A stretch of DNA of 35,484 bases from Firmicutes bacterium CAG:552 (GTDB lineage Bacteria; Bacillota; Clostridia; Christensenellales; Pumilibacteraceae): contig FR884055.1 of the NCBI GenBank assembly GCA_000435495.1, positions 1 to 35,484 of the forward strand, in the 5' to 3' direction. The position numbers and the translations under genes were made by a program. Of this stretch, positions 6,692 through 15,712 are shown piece after piece. How positions within the stretch are numbered: the first letter of the stretch is position 1; each line of letters starts with the position of its first letter. A model generated the notes under the pieces. It ran no database searches, was not told where the DNA came from, and worked only from the letters and a program-made list of their open reading frames with translations.

Positions 6692-7708
6692 ATGCAAGAA
6701 AAACTCGAACTTTTGGCTGCCAAGACTGCCGAAAGAATCAAAAAAGCCGAATCTGCAAAGGAAATAAACGAGCTTCGAGTAGAGGTACTCGGCAAAAACG
6801 GCGAGCTTACTTTGCTGCTCAAGGGGCTTAAAGACGTTAGCGAAGCGGAAAGACCGTTTATAGGCAAACTTATCAATGAAACCAGGTCGGCGATCGAACA
6901 GCAAATCTCTCAGGCGGCTTCGGTTTTTGAAAAACAAGAACTAAATCGTAAATTACTTAGCGAGCGCATAGATATAACGATAGACAAGCCGCACGAATAC
7001 GGAAAACTTCATCCATTGAATGTTATACGCCAAAAAGCAATAGATTTTTTTGTTTCTATGGGCTTTACCGTGGCTGAATCTCCGGAAATAGAATATACAA
7101 AGTATAATTTCGACATGCTCAATATTCCCGAAGATCACCCGGCAAGAGCGCCCCAGGACACGTTTTTTATAACAGACAATATTTTACTTAGGACGCAAAC
7201 TTCTGCCGGACAGGTCAGAGTTATGGAAAAATACAAGCCGCCAATTAAGATGATTTCGCCGGGAAGAGTATTTCGAAGCGACGAAGCGGATGCGACTCAT
7301 ACTCCGTGCTTTCATCAGCTCGAAGGGCTTGTCGTAGATAAGGGCATTACGATGTGCGATTTAAAGGGTATCCTAGGTGCTTTTGCACGCAACTTCTTTT
7401 CACAGGAAACCAAAGTACGTTTCCGCCCGTCATACTTTCCGTTTACGGAGCCGAGCGTAGAAGTGGATCTTTCGTGCGTTCACTGCGGCGGCAAAGGTTG
7501 TAATGTATGCAAGGGTACCGGATATATCGAAATTTTAGGCGCAGGCATGGTTAACCGCAAAGTTTTACAAGGCTGCAACATAGATCCGGACGAGTACACC
7601 GGATTTGCATTCGGAATGGGACTTGATCGTATTACCGCTTTGATACACGGCATAAACGACGCAAGAGTTCCGTTTGAAGGCGATATTCGTTTTTTGAAAC
7701 AGTTTTAG
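6692..7708 (+). CDS. pheS: Phenylalanine-tRNA ligase alpha subunit
   Basis: 338 aa. Catalytic subunit of the (alpha-beta)2 synthetase that charges tRNA-Phe. Residues 1-90 form the coiled-coil tRNA-binding arm; class II motif 2 (SPGRVFRSDEADATHTPCFH, near 187-206) and motif 3 (GFAFGMGLDRI) are intact. SCVHCGGKGCNVCKG near 256-270 is a Cys-rich insert seen in other Bacillota PheS. GGAGG (6682-6686) is 5 nt before the ATG. First gene of the T-box operon, 12 nt from pheT. Confidence 0.97.
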   Translation: MQEKLELLAAKTAERIKKAESAKEINELRVEVLGKNGELTLLLKGLKDVSEAERPFIGKLINETRSAIEQQISQAASVFEKQELNRKLLSERIDITIDKPHEYGKLHPLNVIRQKAIDFFVSMGFTVAESPEIEYTKYNFDMLNIPEDHPARAPQDTFFITDNILLRTQTSAGQVRVMEKYKPPIKMISPGRVFRSDEADATHTPCFHQLEGLVVDKGITMCDLKGILGAFARNFFSQETKVRFRPSYFPFTEPSVEVDLSCVHCGGKGCNVCKGTGYIEILGAGMVNRKVLQGCNIDPDEYTGFAFGMGLDRITALIHGINDARVPFEGDIRFLKQF

Positions 7709-7720
7709 GAGGATTTTTCC

Positions 7721-10090
7721 ATGAGATTACCGATTAGTTGGCTTAACGAATATGTGGACGTAAAAAACATTTCCGAAAAAACTCTTTGCGACGCTTTGGT
7801 CGGAGCCGGTTTCGAAGTAGAAGAAATAATCAGATATTCCGATGATATAAGCGGCGTTGTAACGGGTAAGATTCTCAAAATAGATAAACACGAAAATGCC
7901 GATAAACTTAAGGTTTGTACCGTAGATCTAGGGAATAAAACCCTCGTCATCGTTACCGGCGCAAACAACGTAACCGTAGGCGACGTCGTTCCTGTGGCTT
8001 TGGACGGAGCAAACCTCAGCGGAAAAATTATCAAGTCTGCTCCTTTACGAGGCGTAATGAGTTACGGAATGATGTGTTCGGGCGCAGAACTGAAGACCGA
8101 CGATGCATTTGTGGACGGAGCATCCGTTGACGGTATACTTTTGCTCGATAAAAATTTGCCGCTCGGACAAGACGTAATCAAGCTTCTTAACCTTAACGAA
8201 ACCGTTCTTGACGTTGCGATAACCGCAAACAGAGCGGACTGTCACAGCATACTCGGATTAGCAAGAGAAGTTTCCGCAGCATTAAATATCCCCATGAAAT
8301 ATCCGTCTTTCGAATATAAATATTCAAAATCGGAGATAAAGATTCCGTCGGTTACCGTTATTTCTTCCGACTGCGCTGCATATACGAGTGCATTGGTTAC
8401 AGACGTAAAAATCGAACCGTCGCCAAAGTGGATGCAGCGAAGGTTATATATGTGCGGAGTGCGCCCAATCAATAACGTAGTAGACATTACTAACTACGTC
8501 TTAATGGAAGTAGGACAGCCGCTACATGCGTTCGACCTTAACTATATTGACGGTAACGAAATTATCGTAAGACGAGCGGCTAAAGACGAAGAAATCATCG
8601 CTTTGAACGGCGAAAAATATTCGCTCGACAACAGCATTACAGTTATTTGCGACGCCAGAAAACCATTGGCGATAGCCGGTATAATGGGAGGAGAAGGCAG
8701 CGGAATCAAAAACGACACAAAAAACGTCTTTCTTGAAAGCGCACGCTTTCTCAGAGGCAGTGTCAGAGCAACTTCTCGAAAGTTAGGTCTCAGATCCGAT
8801 TCGTCAGCAAGATTTGAACGTGGCGTGGACTATTATAGCATAGAAGCTGGAAGAAAACGTGCTCTTAGCTTATTTGCGGAATTAGGAGCCGGTAAGCCTG
8901 TATTTGAAACAAAGATTTCGGATGTTTGCAAAAAAATTATAAAAACCAGCCAAAAGCAGATCGACGCTATTCTCGGAATTTCCGTTCCTGTCAAAAAATC
9001 AGTAGAAATACTTAGCAATCTCGGCTTCGAAGTGAACTGTAAAGGTAGCGACTTAACTATTGTCGTTCCCGCATTCAGAGAAGACATAGATAATTTTACT
9101 GACATAGCGGAAGAAGTAATTAGGTTCTATGGATGTGACAAGCTTAATGAAACTATGATGCGCACGGCAGCCGTAACCATCGGCGGTATAAGCGAAAGGC
9201 AAAAACGCATAGATAAAATAAAAGAAATAGCATTATGCTGCGGTTACTACGAAATAATGACATACTCTTTCACCGACAAAAAGGTTTTTGATAAACTTTG
9301 TCTTTCACCGTCGGATGATAGACGCAACGCCATATCCATTCTTAATCCTATAACCGAGGATCTTTCGGTAATGAAAACCGAATTGGTTTCCGGCATGATT
9401 TCCGTAGTTTCCACTAATCTGCAACGTAAAAATTCTGACTTTAGGCTAATGGAGCTTGCTAAAGTATATACCGGGAAATTGCCTCTTTGCGAACTTCCTA
9501 ACGAAAGTTCCGTCTTGTGCATCGGAGCGGTTGACGTAGACTTTTATGATGTAAAATCCGTGTTTACTTCCGTATTAAATGCTTTTGACGTCAAATACTC
9601 GATTAAACGCAGCGACGAACCGTATTTACATCCGGGAATCAGCGCAGATATAGTCGTAGACGGCGAAATCATCGGATCATTCGGAAAACTTCATCCCTCG
9701 ACAATGAAAAATTTCGGAATCAAGACCGGAAATATTTTTGTCGGAAGCCTGCAGTGCGAAAAACTCCTTACCATGAATACGCAAATCCACAAATATTCTG
9801 CGCTGCCCAAATTCCCGCCGGTAGAAAGAGACCTTGCGCTGGTGGTAAATGATGACGTTTGCGTAGGCGAAATTATTGCTGCTGTTCAAGAGGCAAATTC
9901 TTTGATAAAAGAAGTACGTTTATTCGACGTATATAAGGGCGAACAGATAGAAAAAGGCTATAAGAGCATAGCTATCAAATTCAAAATCGTATCCTACGAC
10001 AAAACACTGGTGGACAGCGAAATAGTGACGATAATGGATTCGGTAATCGATGTGCTTTCTAAGCGTTTCGATGCAAAGGTAAGAGCATGA
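7721..10090 (+). CDS. pheT: Phenylalanine-tRNA ligase beta subunit
   Basis: 789 aa, normal length. N-terminal EMAP/tRNA-binding domain (about 40-150), B3/B4 editing domain in the middle (VRPINNVVDITNYVLMEVGQ near 245-264), B5 domain (about 405-475) and a C-terminal FDX-ACB domain (about 697-789, FPPVERDLALVV). It pairs with PheS and hydrolyses mischarged Tyr-tRNA-Phe. AGGAGGA at 7707-7713 overlaps the pheS stop and is 7 nt before the ATG. Its stop overlaps the next gene (ATGA). Confidence 0.97.
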   Translation: MRLPISWLNEYVDVKNISEKTLCDALVGAGFEVEEIIRYSDDISGVVTGKILKIDKHENADKLKVCTVDLGNKTLVIVTGANNVTVGDVVPVALDGANLSGKIIKSAPLRGVMSYGMMCSGAELKTDDAFVDGASVDGILLLDKNLPLGQDVIKLLNLNETVLDVAITANRADCHSILGLAREVSAALNIPMKYPSFEYKYSKSEIKIPSVTVISSDCAAYTSALVTDVKIEPSPKWMQRRLYMCGVRPINNVVDITNYVLMEVGQPLHAFDLNYIDGNEIIVRRAAKDEEIIALNGEKYSLDNSITVICDARKPLAIAGIMGGEGSGIKNDTKNVFLESARFLRGSVRATSRKLGLRSDSSARFERGVDYYSIEAGRKRALSLFAELGAGKPVFETKISDVCKKIIKTSQKQIDAILGISVPVKKSVEILSNLGFEVNCKGSDLTIVVPAFREDIDNFTDIAEEVIRFYGCDKLNETMMRTAAVTIGGISERQKRIDKIKEIALCCGYYEIMTYSFTDKKVFDKLCLSPSDDRRNAISILNPITEDLSVMKTELVSGMISVVSTNLQRKNSDFRLMELAKVYTGKLPLCELPNESSVLCIGAVDVDFYDVKSVFTSVLNAFDVKYSIKRSDEPYLHPGISADIVVDGEIIGSFGKLHPSTMKNFGIKTGNIFVGSLQCEKLLTMNTQIHKYSALPKFPPVERDLALVVNDDVCVGEIIAAVQEANSLIKEVRLFDVYKGEQIEKGYKSIAIKFKIVSYDKTLVDSEIVTIMDSVIDVLSKRFDAKVRA

Positions 10091-12219
10091 TGGCGGAAAT
10101 TCTTGCCCCGGCAGGTAGTTTCGAAGCATTAAAGACTGCAGTAATAAACGGCGCAGACGCAGTTTACATCGGACTAAGCAAGTTTAGCGCAAGAGCAAAA
10201 GCAGAAAACTTTAACAACGACGTTTTGCTACAAGCTCTGAATTACGCACATCTGTACGGCGTAAAAGTCTACATTGCTATAAATACACTTGTAAAAAACG
10301 AGGAAATGTCCGATGCGCTTAGCGATGCGCTATTCGCAATAGACAGCGGAGCCGACGCAATAATACTGCAAGATCTGGGACTGAGCGAACTTATTCGCAA
10401 AGCGAGACCATCCGCAATTCTACACGCCAGCACGCAAATGGGGATACACAACCTTGAGGGCGCAATTATAGCAAAACAATTGGGATTTACACGTGTAATC
10501 TTATCCAGAGAATGTACACTCAGCGAAATTAAGCGAATAAAGAACGGCGTAGATATAGAGGTCGAGTGTTTTGTACAAGGGGCGCTTTGCATTGCCTTTT
10601 CCGGAAATTGCTATTTCAGCAGTTTGGCGTCCGGGTTTTCCGGTAACAGGGGAAAGTGTATGCAGCTCTGTCGAAAAAAGTACTCGCTTATGTTAAACGG
10701 AAAAACTAGAACAGGGTATTTGCTAGCGGCAAAAGATTTGATGCTGGCGACAAAATTAAAAGACCTTGTTGACGCAGGCGTAGACAGCTTTAAAATAGAA
10801 GGCCGCCTTCGCCGCAACGAATATGTTGCCGAGAGTATTCGCATATACAAAAAAGCTTGTAATGAAAACATTACTGATAATGAAATAAATTGTTTAAAAA
10901 GGGTTTTTAATCGTGGCGATTTTACGCAAGGTCATCTTTATGACCCGACAAACAGAGTGATTGACTACAAAATAAATTCTCATAAAGGATTATTTTATTG
11001 TAAAGTCAAAGAGGTAAGAAACAGGATAGCTATACTCGAAAAATCTTTATGCAAAGGTGACGGCATTAAATTTTTGCGAAATGGTTTTGAGGTAGGTGGG
11101 GCTTTATTGCAAAGTAACGGGGACAAAACCGGTTTTGACGGTAATGTATACAAGGGTGATGATGTTTTCATAACAACAGACGCAGAGTTTAATAAAAAAG
11201 TTTGTTCTCGCACTAGAAAATTACCTGTTTCCGTAAAACTTGACTTTGAAAACAATACGTTGACGTTAACCTGCGACAATAATATAGCCACGATGGAGTT
11301 ATCAGGCTATGAAACAATCATAGCCGAAAACAGACCTATTACGATTTCGGATGTAGTAGAAAACTTTAACAAAAACGAATATTTCTTTACCGAGAATGCC
11401 GAGGTAATAGGAGAGCGATTCGTTCGTCGTTCGACTTTTAATGAAATCCGTAGAGTCGGTTATGATATTTTGCAAAATATAATTTTAAAAAATTATGCCT
11501 GCAAAATGCAAAAATACAACGAAAAACCCCTTATTATGTCTGACATAATAAGGGGGAGTGCAGTAAATATTCCGAATGATGCAACGATATACACAGTCAG
11601 CGAACCATCACAAGTTGTAGATGAAATGGAATATATTATCGTCAATCCGATAGAGTATTGTCTAACGTCTATAGAGAATTTTTATAGATTCACCGACAAA
11701 AAACTGCTGCTTTCGCTTCCGCCGATAGCCAGAGACAACGATGTTTTCATCCTTAAAAGTCTGACAAAAGCGGCTTTAGACAACGGTTTTTACGGCATAG
11801 TCGCAAACAACTTATATTCTTTCGCAATTTGCGACGGTCCGTTCTTGCTCGGACCAATGATGAATTGTCTTAACGACGTTATTGACTTGCCCAAAATTTA
11901 CTCTTTTGAAAGCGATTTTTTAGGCAAGAAAGGCTTTGTTTACGCACAAGGCAACGTTCCGCTTATGACGTTCTGCAATTGCCCGAAAAAAGAATTTTTT
12001 GACGGTTGCGGTTCTTGCGACGGATATGAAGGTCATCTAAGCGACGGAGTTCGTAATTTCGAGTTGCGCCGTTACAAAGTTGGTTATTGCTATTGTCAAA
12101 TGCTGAATTCTGCATATATTGACGTTACAGACAAAGTAAAACAGGGAAAAGTTATAGATTACAGCTATAACCGCCCAAATCAAAAAACATTAGGAAATCA
12201 TAACAGAGAGCTAAAATAA
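10087..12219 (+). CDS. U32 family protein with DUF3656-type C-terminus
   Basis: 710 aa. The N-terminal 300 residues are a U32 domain (LAPAGSFEALKTAVINGADA, then GNRGKCMQLCRKKY and KIEGRLRRNEYVAE). The long C-terminal part is the arrangement of E. coli RlhA (YdcP) rather than the shorter TrhP/YegQ. RlhA and TrhP take part in RNA hydroxylation (23S C2501; tRNA U34). The family name peptidase is historical. Cys-rich stretches (CMQLC; CNCPKKEFFDGCGSC near 635-650) could bind metal or Fe-S; inference from U32 relatives UbiU/UbiV. The start overlaps pheT by 4 nt; a second ATG at 10090 is possible. A perfect 29-nt palindrome lies in the coding sequence at 11527-11555. Confidence 0.85.
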   Translation: MMAEILAPAGSFEALKTAVINGADAVYIGLSKFSARAKAENFNNDVLLQALNYAHLYGVKVYIAINTLVKNEEMSDALSDALFAIDSGADAIILQDLGLSELIRKARPSAILHASTQMGIHNLEGAIIAKQLGFTRVILSRECTLSEIKRIKNGVDIEVECFVQGALCIAFSGNCYFSSLASGFSGNRGKCMQLCRKKYSLMLNGKTRTGYLLAAKDLMLATKLKDLVDAGVDSFKIEGRLRRNEYVAESIRIYKKACNENITDNEINCLKRVFNRGDFTQGHLYDPTNRVIDYKINSHKGLFYCKVKEVRNRIAILEKSLCKGDGIKFLRNGFEVGGALLQSNGDKTGFDGNVYKGDDVFITTDAEFNKKVCSRTRKLPVSVKLDFENNTLTLTCDNNIATMELSGYETIIAENRPITISDVVENFNKNEYFFTENAEVIGERFVRRSTFNEIRRVGYDILQNIILKNYACKMQKYNEKPLIMSDIIRGSAVNIPNDATIYTVSEPSQVVDEMEYIIVNPIEYCLTSIENFYRFTDKKLLLSLPPIARDNDVFILKSLTKAALDNGFYGIVANNLYSFAICDGPFLLGPMMNCLNDVIDLPKIYSFESDFLGKKGFVYAQGNVPLMTFCNCPKKEFFDGCGSCDGYEGHLSDGVRNFELRRYKVGYCYCQMLNSAYIDVTDKVKQGKVIDYSYNRPNQKTLGNHNRELK
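11527..11555. repeat. 29-nt perfect palindrome inside the U32 gene
   Basis: CCCCTTATTATGTC (11527-11540), centre T, GACATAATAAGGGG (11542-11555). It encodes part of the linker PLIMSDIIRG. As RNA it folds to a 12-bp stem with loop TCTGA. There is no T-run. Its core recurs, one mismatch in 18, on the other strand at 31655-31672. Confidence 0.85.
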
Positions 12220-14573
12220 TGGATTTAAAATCGATTAAAACACTTGAATATCATAAGATTTTAAATAGAATCGCCGACTTTGCGACATCTTCTTCGGCAA
12301 AAAAACAAATAGCCGATATTCTTCCGTTCGACGAGAAAAACGACATTTTTACCGCATCCGAAGAAGTTTCCGAAGCATATACGGCAAAATACAAATTCAA
12401 TGCAAATCCGATTCACTCGTTTGACGACTGTGCCGAATCGGTTTCTAAAGCAAACAAAGGCATTACCCTGACACCCGCCGAGCTTCTTAGAATATGCAGA
12501 CTGCTTAAAGCCGGTCGAATTGCGCAAAACGTCATTTCGGAAATAGGCGACGATACAAAAGAATTGGATAAGTATGTTTTCGCATACAGAACCAACGAAT
12601 TTTTGGAAAACGACATAGATAGGTGTATTATCGGCGAAACGGAAATAAGCGATAACGCAAGCTCTGCGCTAAAAGATATCCGGCGCAAGCTTTTCGATAA
12701 AAAAACAGCTTTAAAGGAAAAGTTAAGTTCCTACTTTCGTAAGTCGGAATACAGTTTGTATCTTCAAGACAATCTTGTAACAATTCGCAACGACCGTTTT
12801 GTTTTGCCGGTCAAGTCAGAATATCGCTCGATGGTTCAAGGTCTTATTCACGATCAGTCGGCAAGCGGCGCAACCGTCTTCGTGGAACCGTTTTCAGTTG
12901 TCGAAATGAATAACGAAATTCGAAGTTTGGCAGCCAAGGAAGAAGTCGAAATCGAAAACATTCTTAAGGATTTGACACGTCAAACAGGAAGTTTCGCTGA
13001 AGAATTGCGCTCAATGCAAGACTCCTTAACTTCATTGGATGTGATTTTTGCAAAAATGAATTATTCGGTGTCCATCAACGGCGTAGTTCCCAAGTTTAAC
13101 GATAAAAACGAACTAAAACTTTTAGATGCTCGGCACCCGCTTATAGATAAGGATAAAGTCGTCCCCATAACAATCAAAATAGGCGCTAATGCTCGTGTTT
13201 TAATGATAACCGGACCAAATACCGGCGGCAAAACCGTATGCCTTAAAACCGCAGGATTATTATGTCTTATGGCTTATACCGGACTCATGATTCCATGTGC
13301 CGAGGGAAGCGAGGTGCCGATATTCGACAACATTTACTGCGACATCGGCGACGAACAAAGTATAGCCGAGTCATTAAGCACCTTTTCGTCGCATGTGGTT
13401 AACCTCACTCGAATAACCGACGCATTGACAAACAAATCTTTGCTTTTGTTTGACGAACTAGGCGGCGGAACGGATCCGATCGAAGGCTCCGCTTTGGCTA
13501 TAGGCATAATAAAATATATACAAATGTTTAAAGCCACTGCGATTATAACCACCCACTACAGCGCTCTAAAAAATTATGCGCTTTCCTGCACGGACATAAT
13601 TAACGGAGCCATGCAATTTAACGCACAAACTTTAAAACCGACATACAAGCTCCTTATAGGCGTTCCGGGCGCAAGCAATGCTTTAAAAATAGCAAAATCA
13701 TTAGGATTAAATTCAAAAATATTAGAATTTGCTTACTCCAGTATAGACAAGGAAGTGCTAAAACTCGAAGATTTATTGTCTGATGCAGAAGAAACAAAAC
13801 GTCTTGCCGAGGAAGAGCTATCCGAAAATCGCAGATTGGGTGAAGAACTGAACGTTTTAAAATCGGAAGCGATTCAAAAACAAAAAGCACTCACGGAAAA
13901 ACTGGAAAGACTTAACGCAAACGCAAAAGCAGAAATTAAACGAATTATTGCGAACGATGAAGAGAAAGCAGACGAACTTATTGAAAAAATCAAGGAAAAG
14001 TTAAAAGAAGCCGATGAAAAAGCTTTTTTTGAAGCAAAAGCCTTACGAAAACAGCTGGAAGACATAAAATATCGAAACGATGAAAACGTAAAAAGCGAAC
14101 TTGCAGCAATCGATCCGGCAAAAATAACAAAAGGTAAAAAAGTCTCGGTAATCAGCCTGGGTGCGCAAGGAACAATAGTCGATGTCGACCGCAAAAAAGA
14201 ATCGGCTTTAATTTCGATAGGTTCGATGAAGACTGCCGTAAAATTTTCGGATATAGCCGACGTCGAACAACCTAAACCCAAACAAGCCGTTAAAAAATTT
14301 GTTCCTTCCCCAAAAACGGAAGAATACGTCATCATACCCGAAGTCTTTGTGATAGGGTACACCGTGAGCGAAGCCATAGAGCTTATAGAACCTCATATAA
14401 TCAACTGCCACTTAAACGGGCCTAAACTACTGCGCATAGTTCACGGCAAAGGAACGGGAGCGCTTGGCGCCGGAATACAGAAATATCTCAAAACTTCGCC
14501 TTTAGTGTATTCGTACCGGTACGGCGGATTCGGAGAAGGCGAACGAGGGGTAACGATAGCGGAAATAAAATAG
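12219..14573 (+). CDS. mutS2: MutS2 with C-terminal Smr domain
   Basis: 784 aa. MutS paralogue lacking the mismatch-reading domains; in Bacillota it acts on branched DNA or on collided ribosomes. Walker A GPNTGGKT and Walker B LLLFDELGGGTDP are intact; a long charged coiled coil spans about 510-640 and a KOW-like segment about 648-690. The Smr domain keeps HGKGTGAL, but the usual LDLRG motif reads VFVIG near 709-713, so its Asp and Arg are missing. That may weaken nuclease activity. The ATG overlaps the previous stop by 1 nt (TAATG), which implies coupled translation. Confidence 0.94.
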   Translation: MDLKSIKTLEYHKILNRIADFATSSSAKKQIADILPFDEKNDIFTASEEVSEAYTAKYKFNANPIHSFDDCAESVSKANKGITLTPAELLRICRLLKAGRIAQNVISEIGDDTKELDKYVFAYRTNEFLENDIDRCIIGETEISDNASSALKDIRRKLFDKKTALKEKLSSYFRKSEYSLYLQDNLVTIRNDRFVLPVKSEYRSMVQGLIHDQSASGATVFVEPFSVVEMNNEIRSLAAKEEVEIENILKDLTRQTGSFAEELRSMQDSLTSLDVIFAKMNYSVSINGVVPKFNDKNELKLLDARHPLIDKDKVVPITIKIGANARVLMITGPNTGGKTVCLKTAGLLCLMAYTGLMIPCAEGSEVPIFDNIYCDIGDEQSIAESLSTFSSHVVNLTRITDALTNKSLLLFDELGGGTDPIEGSALAIGIIKYIQMFKATAIITTHYSALKNYALSCTDIINGAMQFNAQTLKPTYKLLIGVPGASNALKIAKSLGLNSKILEFAYSSIDKEVLKLEDLLSDAEETKRLAEEELSENRRLGEELNVLKSEAIQKQKALTEKLERLNANAKAEIKRIIANDEEKADELIEKIKEKLKEADEKAFFEAKALRKQLEDIKYRNDENVKSELAAIDPAKITKGKKVSVISLGAQGTIVDVDRKKESALISIGSMKTAVKFSDIADVEQPKPKQAVKKFVPSPKTEEYVIIPEVFVIGYTVSEAIELIEPHIINCHLNGPKLLRIVHGKGTGALGAGIQKYLKTSPLVYSYRYGGFGEGERGVTIAEIK

Positions 14574-14584
14574 GAGAGAACATT

Positions 14585-15712
14585 TTGGAAAAAATTATTT
14601 TTCTTGACAATGCTTCAACAACGCCGTTGTGCGAAGATGCAAAAAAAGGTATCGAATTTGCGGTAAACAAATATTACAATCCGTCCGCTCTTTACGGCGA
14701 GGCTCTGTCTGTAAAAAACGAAATAGAAAATGCGAGAGCAGTTATTGCAAAACGTCTCGGCGCATCTGCAAACGAAATATTTTTTACTTCATGCGCAACG
14801 GAAAGTAACAACTGGGTTTTTGAGAGCGGATTTAAAAACAAAAAAGGCAATATTGTGGTCTCGTCCATGGAACACGCCTCCGTCTATCAATGCGCCATGA
14901 GACAAAAAAGTCGAGGAGCGGACGTAAGGTTTGTGCCGTTACAATCGGACGGACGAATAGATATAGATAAATTGTACGATTTACTGGACGAAAACACTTC
15001 GCTGGTCTCGATAATTCATTGCAGCAACGAAACCGGCGTAATAAATGATTTAAAAGCAATTTCTTCGGCAATTAAGAGCAAGTGCAGGAACGCTTTGTTT
15101 CATTCGGACGGAGTTCAGGCTCTTTGCAAAACGAACAACAAGGTCGGAGAACTCGGCGTCGACATGTACAGTTTAAGCGCACACAAAATAGGCGGAATGA
15201 AAGGCATAGGCGCACTGTATATAAAAAAAGGAGTATCTTTGCAACCGTACATTGCCGGAGGCGGGCAGGAATACGGCATGCGTTCAGGCACCGAAAACGT
15301 CGCAGGAATATTGTCATTTGCGGCAGCGGTTAAAAATTATGAAAACAAATTTAATGCTCAAAGAGCGCAAACGTTACGTAATATCTTTATTTCCGTTTTA
15401 AGCAATTGCGATGTAAAAATAAACGGTACCGCCACCGGCAGCAATTGCATACTGTCACTTTCAATCAAAGGCATTAAAGCCGAAGTTCTTCAGCATATGC
15501 TTTCCGACAAAGGCGTACTGATAGGGTTAGGCTCGGCATGTTCGTCAAAATCAAGGAATAACAGAGTTTTATCGGCAATGGGTGTTTCTCCGAAACTTAT
15601 AGAAGGCAGTATTCGCATAAGTACCGGGATAGATACAACCGAGCAAGACGCAACCAATGCCGCCGAAATCATAAAGCAAGAAATTTACACGTTAAGGGGA
15701 AATTTATCATGA
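14585..15712 (+). CDS. Cysteine desulfurase, NifZ/IscS-like, paired with ThiI
   Basis: 375 aa. PLP enzyme that removes sulfur from cysteine as an enzyme persulfide. His97 in MEHAS, PLP-Lys201 in SAHKIGG and active Cys319 in GSACSSKS are present. It overlaps thiI by 4 nt, the arrangement of B. subtilis nifZ-thiI, where NifZ supplies sulfur only for 4-thiouridine; this is the likely role here. The start is TTG (14585), 6 nt after GGAGAG (14573-14578); there is no suitable ATG. Confidence 0.92.
   Translation: MEKIIFLDNASTTPLCEDAKKGIEFAVNKYYNPSALYGEALSVKNEIENARAVIAKRLGASANEIFFTSCATESNNWVFESGFKNKKGNIVVSSMEHASVYQCAMRQKSRGADVRFVPLQSDGRIDIDKLYDLLDENTSLVSIIHCSNETGVINDLKAISSAIKSKCRNALFHSDGVQALCKTNNKVGELGVDMYSLSAHKIGGMKGIGALYIKKGVSLQPYIAGGGQEYGMRSGTENVAGILSFAAAVKNYENKFNAQRAQTLRNIFISVLSNCDVKINGTATGSNCILSLSIKGIKAEVLQHMLSDKGVLIGLGSACSSKSRNNRVLSAMGVSPKLIEGSIRISTGIDTTEQDATNAAEIIKQEIYTLRGNLS

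Noticed and set aside
13874..14377. 167-aa minus-strand frame within mutS2
   Set aside because: Ser/Phe-rich antisense shadow of the coiled-coil region; no SD and no recognisable domain.
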